DNA from: Winogradskyella sp. UBA3174
GTDB taxonomy: Bacteria > Bacteroidota > Bacteroidia > Flavobacteriales > Flavobacteriaceae
NCBI RefSeq assembly: GCF_002364335.1
Contig: NZ_DEXW01000055.1
Span: forward strand, 1 to 5,861
Length of the DNA: 5,861 bases
Reading direction: 5' to 3'
This document shows positions 1-5,861 of this stretch, piece after piece (the stretch's first letter is position 1; each line of letters starts with the position of its first letter). Below the pieces are notes generated by a model that saw only the letters and a program-made list of their open reading frames with translations, searched no databases and had not been told where the DNA came from. The translations under genes were made by a program, and so were the position numbers.

Positions 1-314
1 TGTTTATAATAATCCGGAAGTGATTGCAGGGCAATAAAGCCATTGTGAATATGTTCTGTCATTCCGGGGAAAAAGACTAATGTTGCCGGAGCCAATAGGC
101 AAATTAAAATTAGCTCATCTTTCCACGAACCTTTCATTTGGTCTACTGCTGATGCTTCCCATGAAACTTTTCCGGCTATCTGCTGTTCTTTTAATGCTGT
201 AGCTGCTTTAATTTCTACTAATTTATTCTCAGCCTTAGCTTTTTTAGTTTCTATGAAACCGGATACCACTTGCCCGGCAACACCGAGCAAGGGTTTTAAT
301 AATAAACCTAACAT
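1..314 (-). CDS. Putative three-TM holin (GTA_holin_3TM-like), partial, cut by left window edge
   Basis: Reading from an ATG at 314-312, the frame stays open for 104 codons to the left edge, so the C-terminus is missing. The protein begins MLGLLLKPLLGVAGQVVSGF, a Gly/Leu-rich hydrophobic or amphipathic stretch. A charged Ala/Lys/Glu-rich helix follows (residues about 21-50), then a Trp-containing turn with SWKDE (residues about 68-72) and a hydrophobic segment ILICLLAPATLVFFPG (about 74-89). The visible part ends near FIALQSLPDYY. The order of charged helix, W-x-DE, membrane helix ending in a Pro-Gly turn, and a P-(D/E)-(W/Y)-Y motif before an expected last membrane helix matches my recollection of the 3TM holins of alphaproteobacterial phages and gene transfer agents. 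Those proteins let endolysin reach the cell wall. The start follows the previous stop by 4 nt, and the nearest Shine-Dalgarno (AGGAG, 327-331) is 12 nt upstream. GC here is about 40% (119/300 counted), clearly above the upstream giant gene. The family call is from pattern memory; a structural or unknown membrane protein remains possible. Confidence 0.62.
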   Translation of the reverse strand, partial: MLGLLLKPLLGVAGQVVSGFIETKKAKAENKLVEIKAATALKEQQIAGKVSWEASAVDQMKGSWKDELILICLLAPATLVFFPGMTEHIHNGFIALQSLPDYYK

Positions 315-318
315 TAAT

Positions 319-438
319 TTAAATTGCTCCTAGTATAACAATAACTATTAGAGCAACAATACCGGCTTTAATCCAGTCCTTCATGCTCCATTCACTCCAT
401 TCTTTCAAGTGTTCCCAAAGGTCTTTTAATAGTTTCAT
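319..438 (-). CDS. 39-residue Trp-rich single-TM membrane micro-protein, unknown function
   Basis: I see a complete frame from ATG (438-436) to TAA (321-319), 39 codons. The first 23 residues are charged and Trp-rich (W8, W14, W17, W22), beginning MKLLKDLWEHLKEW, and look like an amphipathic interfacial helix. Residues about 24-39 (KAGIVALIVIVILGAI) form one short hydrophobic helix that ends exactly at the stop codon, leaving no tail beyond the membrane. A strong Shine-Dalgarno, AGGAG, sits 5 nt before the ATG. The upstream stop is 8 nt away and the holin-like start follows 4 nt after its stop, so it is almost certainly translated as part of the same unit. Its position between a coiled-coil/TM protein and a holin-like protein suggests a role in lysis timing or membrane perturbation (antiholin, pinholin-like or holin partner); that is inference. 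I recognise no named family. Confidence that it is a real gene is high; confidence in function is low. Confidence 0.78.
   Translation of the reverse strand: MKLLKDLWEHLKEWSEWSMKDWIKAGIVALIVIVILGAI
327..331 (-). promoter_or_regulatory. Distant Shine-Dalgarno for the holin-like gene, inside the preceding gene
   Basis: AGGAG is formed by the CTA-GGA-GCA codons near the end of the 39-residue gene. It is followed by 12 nt and then the ATG at 314. This spacing is longer than the optimum, so holin-like translation may be weak by itself and rely on coupling to the upstream stop, which is 4 nt before the start. Confidence 0.5.
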
Positions 439-442
439 ATTT

Positions 443-448
443 TCTCCT
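443..448 (-). promoter_or_regulatory. Ribosome binding site overlapping upstream stop codon
   Basis: On the minus strand the sequence reads TAGGAGAAAATATG. The AGGAG core lies 5 nt before the ATG of the 39-residue gene and shares its first two bases with the TAG stop of the coiled-coil/TM gene. This is the best Shine-Dalgarno in the window. It supports the 39-codon frame as real and suggests coupled translation. Confidence 0.8.
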
Positions 449-641
449 ATTCAGTTATTTTCATGAATGTCCATATAGCTCCAAGTATTGTACCTATTAT
501 TAGGAATACTTTAAGCCCACCAACACCCATGTTTGACGTTGTATTTAATTCTCTTACTTGTTTTTGCATCATACCTATATCCTCACGAATATATTTGACA
601 TCTGTTTTTAATTCTGCTATTTCTTTTTCCCACTCAGCCAT
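447..641 (-). CDS. Small coiled-coil plus single-TM protein, XhlA/holin-accessory-like
   Basis: The frame from ATG (641-639) to TAG (449-447) encodes 64 residues. Positions W4, I8, L11, V15, I18, I22, M25, V29 and L32 are spaced 4-3-4-3-4-3-4-3, an uninterrupted heptad pattern, so residues 4-32 should form a parallel coiled coil. A short polar, Gly-containing linker (about 33-42) leads to one membrane helix, LKVFLIIGTILGAIWTF (43-59), and a five-residue tail. This soluble coiled coil plus C-terminal TM plan is that of XhlA-type haemolysin/holin-accessory proteins. Because of low complexity, homology cannot be claimed from architecture alone. I prefer ATG 641 to the in-frame TTG at 662, which would add seven residues and overlap the giant gene. 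ATG 641 follows that gene's TAA with one base between (TAACATG), typical of termination-reinitiation, and a weak AAGAA lies 6 nt upstream. Its likely place is the inner membrane, as part of a lysis or membrane-permeabilising cassette. Confidence 0.7.
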   Translation of the reverse strand: MAEWEKEIAELKTDVKYIREDIGMMQKQVRELNTTSNMGVGGLKVFLIIGTILGAIWTFMKITE

Positions 642-642
642 G

Positions 643-3600
643 TTAATTTCTTGGAACGCCAAAGCTTGGGGTATTTGTATTTACTCTTTCTTTTCCAAAA
701 TTTGGATTTGATAGTGTAATATTATTTATATTAAGCATAACTCCATTTCCTTTATATTTAGATTTAGTATTCATTACTCCGGATAATATATCTTTTTTTA
801 ATAAGCTTCTTCCTGTTATTTCTTTAACTTTCCATCTATCCATTAGTGTAGTTGTAACTAATTTAATTCTACTTTTAACTCTTTTAGCAAATTCTTCTGG
901 TCTTATATTATATTTTTTAGCTTCTTCAAATGACCACTCTGGAATAGAACCATATTTTAATGATGCATCTGCTGCTTGTATAACTATAGTGTCTATATTT
1001 TTATCTAATCTTTTATCAAGTAAAGTTACTGCGTATCCTACTTTAAATAAACGAGCTTCTTCTAAAGTACGAGAAGACATTAGTCGTGCAATCCAACCTT
1101 TTATATCCCTATTTATTACACCATACTTTTTATTTTCACTTTGAATAGGTAATTCTCCCCATTTTCTAATATCAAATGTAGGGTCTTTAGCACTATAGTA
1201 TCCTTCTATTACACCATGAAAAGAATTAGGAGTTAAACTTTTCCAAAAATTTTGCATCTCCCATCTTGTAACTCTTCCCCCAAAAGCCCCCTTCAATACT
1301 AAATCAGAAACACCTTGGGCAAGACCTTTATTTCCTTTTCCAAGTAAAATGGGGCTTTTTAATGGGTTTAATCCTAGTTTATCTAATGATACAGCAGAGA
1401 AAAAATCACCTGCACCTAATCCCGGTGCTGATAAAGTTGTAGTTAAATCAATTCCTTGTACAGCAGAAGGTATACCCCATAATAAATAATTAGGTAAATC
1501 GGATTCAGCTAAAGTTTCTGTTAGCGTAGGGTATCCAAGTACTCTTAGTAAAGAATCGGCTTGTTCTTTTGCAATAACTCCATACAAACCTGCTGTTACC
1601 ACCATAGATGTTACAAAATAAACAGTACTTTCCGCATCTTTAAGAGCATCTTTCCATGACTGTTCTTTTTTAACTGCTTTTTTTATTCCTTTTACTGCAA
1701 ACAGAGCATGTTCTGTTATTTGAGATAGATAATTAAATTGAAATGTTTTAAATAATCCAAGAGGTTTACCCCATACACCCATTCCTGCACTACCAAATAT
1801 TAAAGCCCTATCATGTAATGCGTATTGAACCATGTAAACATCTGCTATATGTGCGGCTTCCATTTGAGAAAATTTTTTACTTCTTCCACTTAAACGAAGT
1901 GTATGGTACACCATCATTGCCGCTTGTAATCTACTCCATGATTCTGCTCGCCCTACAAAAGATTTCATAGTAAGTTTTGAAGCAAAATTCCAAACCCCTT
2001 TTCCCGTAGTACTCATAGCATCTTTACCTAAAAACTCTTGAAAGAATTTTGCTTCTAAAACACCTTGGCTATGTAAAAAATCTATAAGTTCAAAATCTTC
2101 TTTCTCTGGCCTATACATTCTTTTTTGTGAACGCAAAACCCCATCTAAAAGTAGACCTTCTCCATTCGGGTTATTAGAAAATAATTTCTTTTGACGAATG
2201 AGTGAACGTAGTTTAGGAATCATCATTTGGTAAGGTTGTATAAATTGAGATTGTAAAAATCTAATATTAAAAAATAATAAACTTGTGCTTAATCCAAATA
2301 CATTACCTGCTCCAAAAAATTTATCTAATCCTTTTTCGCCAAAATATTTTCGTAGTACTTTGTTAGCTTTTTTTTCAAATTTCCCAGTAGTTTTTCCTGT
2401 AGCATTTTCAATTATTCGTAAACTTAAATTTTTTACGTTTCCATAAGATTCCATTTGTTTAGAATTTAAAATACCATTTCTTCCCGCAGTATCATTTCTA
2501 AATTCAAATCCATGTGCTGTACGAAGTAATCCTTCTGTATATGCTTGCATAGCTTTAACAAAATTATCTACATCTTTGTAGTTAGCTTTTTTACCTACTC
2601 TTTCTCCCATTGCACCATGCACACCAAATTTTTTTAATTTATGAATAGGAAAACCTCTTGTTGCTAATATTTCTTTTCTTGCTTGCTTTAAACTTTCTGC
2701 TTGTGCTTTTTTTCCTACACGAGTTAAATATAAAATAGCTTCTGAAAATTGACTGGTTGCTTCATAAGGAGATGTACCTTTAGTCTTTTCTCTATCTTTC
2801 ATAAAAATAGTAACATCGTATTTACCACCCCTATCTTTTGTTAAAATTCTGTTATTTTCTTTACCTTCTATTTTAAAATATATATTTGCATTAGGGTATT
2901 TTTCTTTAAACTCTTTATTTGAACGAACATATATTTGTGCCGATATTAAATTATCCTTTCCTATGGCTTCTAAAATTTCTAAATCTTTCCATTCTATTTC
3001 ACCATTTTGAGCTTTACCAACTTCTCCTTTTTTATTAACAAATATACGAGCATCACCAAAAAACATACTAGGTATATAATTTGGTATCGCATTAATCGCT
3101 ACTTCACTTGCATTATTTCCTTCTAATTGACTATATTTTATTGCCTGTCCGTTATATACATTTACCCCTTCATTTAATCTACTTCGTAATGTTCGGTATG
3201 CTGATATTTGTTCTGCATCTAATTTATAAGTATTTTTTAATTCTAAATCTGTTACTTCATATCTAAATGTACCATCTTTATTTTTTAAATCATAGGGTAA
3301 ATTTTCTTTTTCTGCTAATGCACTTTTATCTCTTTGTAATTTAAAAGCTACCTGTATCATTTCATCAGCACGTTCCCATCCTTTTTTACCATTGACAATT
3401 TCTTTTGACGTAGCTAAATCAACAATTTGACTTACCATTCCCGCTTTTGTTCTGACATATTCCCTTCTACTTAAAAGAGTAGCACCAATATTTACTTTGC
3501 CTGTACTAAATACACCTCCTTTAGATTCTTTATCAAATTCTCCAACTTTAAGTGTTCTAGCAACTGGCGAAAAAAGAAATGTTTCTAATTCTCTATCTAT

Positions 3601-5861
3601 TTTATTCATATGGTCACCTACTCTTTGAGCTAAGTAACGTATAAAAGGATGTGCTTTCATTAAACGAGGTGGTATAACCCACGAAGAATAATCTAAATAT
3701 TTATCAGATATATCTTTATATTTAGGAGTTCCATCTTTTAATTGTAAATCTGCGAGAACTTCATATTTACTTAATCCAAAACGACCTGTAATATGCTCTG
3801 CTACTTTATCAACATAGGACACAGTCTGCAATGCAGTTTCAGCCATCTCTTCTAATTTTTTTATTCTCTTCTTAACTATATCTAATTCTTCGTTAGTTAT
3901 TTTTTTGCGTGTTCTTGTACTAGTAATTGTAACATCACCACCTTCACTAACATTTTTTTCTATACGTTTTTGTTCTATTGCTAGTAACTGTGCATCTGGG
4001 TCAAGAAGGTCTTGTTTAACTGCTTCTACTTTTTTATTTTCAAAGACAACATTTTTTAAATCTTCTATCTCAATAATTTTAGATGTTCTTGTTTCTGTTG
4101 CCATTGTATCTTTTGGCACTGGGTCAACTTTAACTTTTGTTACAACTTTATTATACTTACCTTTACCTTTTTGATACTCAGTTATACGCCATTCACCTTT
4201 TAAAGTAGCTGTCCAATCTGGGTCTGGTATAGTACCTTTATAATCTACAGGGTCTTCGCTTAATTTATTTGTTAATTTAACATTTAATTTTTTTTCAATG
4301 TCTGTAGTTAATTTAGTAAATTCTTTTTGTTGATGGCTTAACCATTCTTCGCCTTTTAATTTACCTACAAACAAACCTTGCTTACCCTCAAATTTTAATG
4401 ATGTAACTGCGTGTAGTTTTCCTGCTTCTGCTACTCGAGGAAGTTCTGTTGGCATATTAGGCCATTCCCAAACTCCACTAGATTTATTTAATTTAGGTGT
4501 ATATTGTTCAAGCTGTCTTATTAATGTAGATTTTAATGGAATACTCCTATAACTTTCTGCTTTAAATGGAATTAATTCTAATTTATAATTTATTTTTCCA
4601 TTATCTAAAATCCAATCAACAATTTTAAAACCATTAACTTTCATGGCAAGAGTTTGTACAGCAGTTATATTACCATTTTCTGCGGCTCTTATTACATCCA
4701 TTACTGCACGATGTGAGTCTCTGTCAAATCTAACTACTGTATCAACTTTAGCTAAGTACTTAGTAAGGTCTGTAAGTAATTTTAAATCATCACTAATATA
4801 TTTTGTATCTTTTGATTTTAATAAATTTAATTTATCTTTAATCCAAGGAACTAACATAAAAGATTTTACAGGTTGTTGTTCTTCTGGAAATTTAAAACGT
4901 GATTTACGACTAGGTAGTGTATTTAAAAATTCGATGAAGTTATTTTTTGAACCTTCTGCAATCCATGTATCAATTAATTTATTAATGTGGTCATTATAAT
5001 TAACGACTGTTTCTTCTTTAATAGGTTTTACTGCTCCTGTTTTAGCATCAATTTCTGATTTAGGTTTTTCATTTTTTATAACAGCTTTCCAAATTCCAAT
5101 TTCCTTGTATATATTTTCAAGCATAGGCTCAATACTTCTATATTGCATAAGAGCATTTACATCTTTATTAGTTAATAGACCTTCTAAATCAAGCTGATAT
5201 GTTTCTAATTGAACTCTACTATCTTCTGTTAATTTTTTCTTTGCAAGTCCTTTATTATCTTTTATTAATTCTACATTTTTAGTATTTACTTTTGTCCCAT
5301 CAATAATTATTTCTGATAAATTTTTATCACCTTTAAATAAAACTGACTTAGCATCTATTTCCATGCGAACAAGTACAGGGTCATTAATTTTTAAAGAGCC
5401 GGGAAATATTATAGATTCATTTTGTGCTTGTGTTTCTCTTTCTAATTTAGTTTTACCCATTACCCATGAACTTTTATTAGTAATAGTGTAGTCTAATGAT
5501 ACAGATAAAGGTTTGTCTATTCCTTTACTACTGTAAGCAAGTTTTTTAAAATCATTTCTATCCATTAAACGATAGACGCTAAAAGTTTTACCAAATGTAT
5601 CGGTTAAACTTTTCTTTAAATTTTTAAGGTAGGTTTGGTATTTAGGTAAAGCTTTTATTATAGGTAAAACAACATCTGCAGAATTAGTAAGAATATTACT
5701 TTCTGTTTCTTTAAATAAAGCTGTATCAATACTAGAATAAATAGATTCATCTTTATTAAAAGTTATTGTCTTAGGTTCTACTTCTTTAACTTCTAAATTA
5801 TCTTGTTTCTTTTTTATTCTTTCGTTTAAAAGTTTTTCATTTACTTTTAATATTTTGTTTA
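643..5861 (-). CDS. Giant virion-associated / large polyvalent-type phage protein, partial (N-terminus beyond right edge)
   Basis: The frame ends at TAA (645-643) and is open without a stop to the right edge: 1738 residues visible, 98 of them upstream of the ATG at 5565. Residues below are numbered from that internal Met. Visible order: a Lys/Glu-rich, probably disordered stretch at the right edge (5745-5861); an ADP-ribosyltransferase-like segment (about -20 to 105) with VYR just before M1, SVS at 21-23 and E85 followed by IIID; a mixed region to about 550; a coiled coil near 555-590; a long mainly helical region 600-1580, with a likely beta-rich insert near 860-925; and an Asn-rich tail to 1640. 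The helical part has hydrophobic stretches near 1090-1115 and 1313-1332 (VYFVTSMVVTAGLYGVIA) and a GLFKTFQFNYL motif near 1270-1280. Together they recall the LPD38-like helical region of phage polyvalent proteins, recalled by pattern only. Such proteins are thought to be packaged and delivered with phage DNA. No RNA polymerase, zinc-protease HExxH or obvious lysozyme motif was seen. A virion-internal ejection protein is the best guess; a tail protein is possible. Confidence 0.72.
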   Translation of the reverse strand, partial: NKILKVNEKLLNERIKKKQDNLEVKEVEPKTITFNKDESIYSSIDTALFKETESNILTNSADVVLPIIKALPKYQTYLKNLKKSLTDTFGKTFSVYRLMDRNDFKKLAYSSKGIDKPLSVSLDYTITNKSSWVMGKTKLERETQAQNESIIFPGSLKINDPVLVRMEIDAKSVLFKGDKNLSEIIIDGTKVNTKNVELIKDNKGLAKKKLTEDSRVQLETYQLDLEGLLTNKDVNALMQYRSIEPMLENIYKEIGIWKAVIKNEKPKSEIDAKTGAVKPIKEETVVNYNDHINKLIDTWIAEGSKNNFIEFLNTLPSRKSRFKFPEEQQPVKSFMLVPWIKDKLNLLKSKDTKYISDDLKLLTDLTKYLAKVDTVVRFDRDSHRAVMDVIRAAENGNITAVQTLAMKVNGFKIVDWILDNGKINYKLELIPFKAESYRSIPLKSTLIRQLEQYTPKLNKSSGVWEWPNMPTELPRVAEAGKLHAVTSLKFEGKQGLFVGKLKGEEWLSHQQKEFTKLTTDIEKKLNVKLTNKLSEDPVDYKGTIPDPDWTATLKGEWRITEYQKGKGKYNKVVTKVKVDPVPKDTMATETRTSKIIEIEDLKNVVFENKKVEAVKQDLLDPDAQLLAIEQKRIEKNVSEGGDVTITSTRTRKKITNEELDIVKKRIKKLEEMAETALQTVSYVDKVAEHITGRFGLSKYEVLADLQLKDGTPKYKDISDKYLDYSSWVIPPRLMKAHPFIRYLAQRVGDHMNKIDRELETFLFSPVARTLKVGEFDKESKGGVFSTGKVNIGATLLSRREYVRTKAGMVSQIVDLATSKEIVNGKKGWERADEMIQVAFKLQRDKSALAEKENLPYDLKNKDGTFRYEVTDLELKNTYKLDAEQISAYRTLRSRLNEGVNVYNGQAIKYSQLEGNNASEVAINAIPNYIPSMFFGDARIFVNKKGEVGKAQNGEIEWKDLEILEAIGKDNLISAQIYVRSNKEFKEKYPNANIYFKIEGKENNRILTKDRGGKYDVTIFMKDREKTKGTSPYEATSQFSEAILYLTRVGKKAQAESLKQARKEILATRGFPIHKLKKFGVHGAMGERVGKKANYKDVDNFVKAMQAYTEGLLRTAHGFEFRNDTAGRNGILNSKQMESYGNVKNLSLRIIENATGKTTGKFEKKANKVLRKYFGEKGLDKFFGAGNVFGLSTSLLFFNIRFLQSQFIQPYQMMIPKLRSLIRQKKLFSNNPNGEGLLLDGVLRSQKRMYRPEKEDFELIDFLHSQGVLEAKFFQEFLGKDAMSTTGKGVWNFASKLTMKSFVGRAESWSRLQAAMMVYHTLRLSGRSKKFSQMEAAHIADVYMVQYALHDRALIFGSAGMGVWGKPLGLFKTFQFNYLSQITEHALFAVKGIKKAVKKEQSWKDALKDAESTVYFVTSMVVTAGLYGVIAKEQADSLLRVLGYPTLTETLAESDLPNYLLWGIPSAVQGIDLTTTLSAPGLGAGDFFSAVSLDKLGLNPLKSPILLGKGNKGLAQGVSDLVLKGAFGGRVTRWEMQNFWKSLTPNSFHGVIEGYYSAKDPTFDIRKWGELPIQSENKKYGVINRDIKGWIARLMSSRTLEEARLFKVGYAVTLLDKRLDKNIDTIVIQAADASLKYGSIPEWSFEEAKKYNIRPEEFAKRVKSRIKLVTTTLMDRWKVKEITGRSLLKKDILSGVMNTKSKYKGNGVMLNINNITLSNPNFGKERVNTNTPSFGVPRN
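1561..2328 (-). other. Hydrophobic helical core of the giant protein (possible membrane-interacting region)
   Basis: Residues about 1080-1335 (from the internal Met) contain FGLSTSLLFFNIRFLQSQFI near 1090-1109, a long run of amphipathic helices, GKPLGLFKTFQFNYL near 1266-1280, and the most hydrophobic stretch of the protein, VYFVTSMVVTAGLYGVIA at 1315-1332. The pattern resembles helical regions found near the C-termini of phage large polyvalent or ejected virion proteins. Membrane insertion during DNA entry is a plausible role, but it is inferred from hydrophobicity only. Confidence 0.4.
3796..3903 (-). other. Coiled-coil segment in the giant protein
   Basis: Residues about 555-590 (numbered from the internal Met at 5565) are rich in Lys and Glu with regularly spaced aliphatic residues (LDIVKKRIKKLEEMAETAL). 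This predicts a single helix or short coiled coil linking the N-terminal mixed region to the C-terminal helical half. It probably marks a domain boundary or an oligomerisation point. Confidence 0.5.
5251..5625 (-). other. ADP-ribosyltransferase-like (R-S-E) segment within the giant protein
   Basis: Reading leftward, the segment holds FGKTFSVYRLMDR, with the Arg codon at 5569-5571. About 24 residues later comes PLSVSLD (S21/S23), then a strand-like VLVRMEIDAKSVLF, then LSEIIIDG with Glu at 5311-5313, and a closing strand NVELIK. An Arg on strand 1, an S-x-S on strand 2, and a Glu followed by aliphatic residues on a later strand are the landmarks of the R-S-E class of ADP-ribosyltransferases, which use NAD+ to modify protein targets. 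The usual biglutamate motif (E/Q-x-E) here reads L-S-E, so the first E/Q is missing. Substrate preference may be altered, or the domain may be degenerate and structural. This is a motif-level call without alignment. Confidence 0.4.

Noticed and set aside
642..662. TTG start at 662 extending the coiled-coil/TM protein by seven residues
   Set aside because: TTG is a poor start, it lacks a Shine-Dalgarno, and it overlaps the giant gene. ATG 641 directly after the TAA stop is the simpler choice.
463..711. Plus-strand open frame of 82 codons
   Set aside because: It lies opposite the coiled-coil/TM gene and the end of the giant gene, has no ribosome binding site, and its translation looks like a complement of low-complexity coding sequence.
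790..801. A AAA AAA slippery heptamer in the correct phase for -1 frameshifting (TTA-AAA-AAA-GAT on the minus strand)
   Set aside because: Slipping would add only about nine residues before a stop and shorten the product by roughly 40 residues. Oligo-A runs are common in this AT-rich gene and no downstream stimulatory structure was seen.
3905..4174. Plus-strand open frame of 89 codons
   Set aside because: It is fully antisense to the giant gene, Ser/Phe/Thr-rich as expected for the complement of Lys/Glu-rich coding sequence, and has no supporting context.
4643..4999. Plus-strand open frame of 118 codons
   Set aside because: It is fully antisense to the giant gene and lacks recognisable domains or start signals; chance absence of stops.
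643..5861. Giant protein as a virion RNA polymerase or virion protease
   Set aside because: No single-subunit RNA polymerase motifs and no HExxH were found on reading; TEHALF near 1284 does not fit a zinc-protease motif.
1..5861. CRISPR array, tRNA, insertion sequence or terminator hairpin
   Set aside because: No regularly spaced direct repeats, cloverleaf-like segment, transposase, terminal inverted repeats or GC-rich hairpin with a T-tract was seen; the window is continuous minus-strand coding sequence.

Overview
This window looks like the late (virion/lysis) region of a small, AT-rich tailed phage, most likely a marine phage of an alphaproteobacterium such as a SAR11/SAR116-type host. The reasons are the very low GC (roughly 24-33% in samples of the main gene), the tight packing of genes all on the minus strand with 1-8 nt gaps, a very long virion-type protein, and a holin fragment resembling the three-TM holins of alphaproteobacterial phages and gene transfer agents. 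The host assignment is inference. No host gene, integrase, tRNA or attachment site is visible, so a free phage and a prophage cannot be told apart.

Layout in the direction of transcription (right to left). (1) 5861-643: one giant reading frame, 1738 residues visible, that enters from the right edge with no start in the window. It reads as a large virion-internal or polyvalent-type protein. An ADP-ribosyltransferase-like segment lies near the right edge, a short coiled coil lies in the middle, and a long alpha-helical C-terminal half carries at least one strongly hydrophobic segment. The ATG at 5565 lies inside the ADP-ribosyltransferase-like segment and is not the true start. (2) 641-447: a 64-residue protein made of a regular coiled coil followed by one membrane helix (XhlA/holin-like). 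(3) 438-319: a 39-residue Trp-rich membrane micro-protein, with a strong Shine-Dalgarno sequence overlapping the previous stop codon. (4) 314-1: the N-terminal 104 codons of a protein resembling the GTA/3TM holin family, running off the left edge.

How the genes may work together (inference): the giant protein would be packaged in the particle and act at or after DNA ejection. The three small membrane proteins form a compact, translationally coupled cassette of the kind that controls membrane permeabilisation and lysis. An endolysin is not in the window and would be expected beyond the left edge, if present.

Essentially the whole window is coding on the minus strand. There is no intergenic space longer than 8 nt, and no promoter, terminator, RNA gene, CRISPR array or mobile element was seen.
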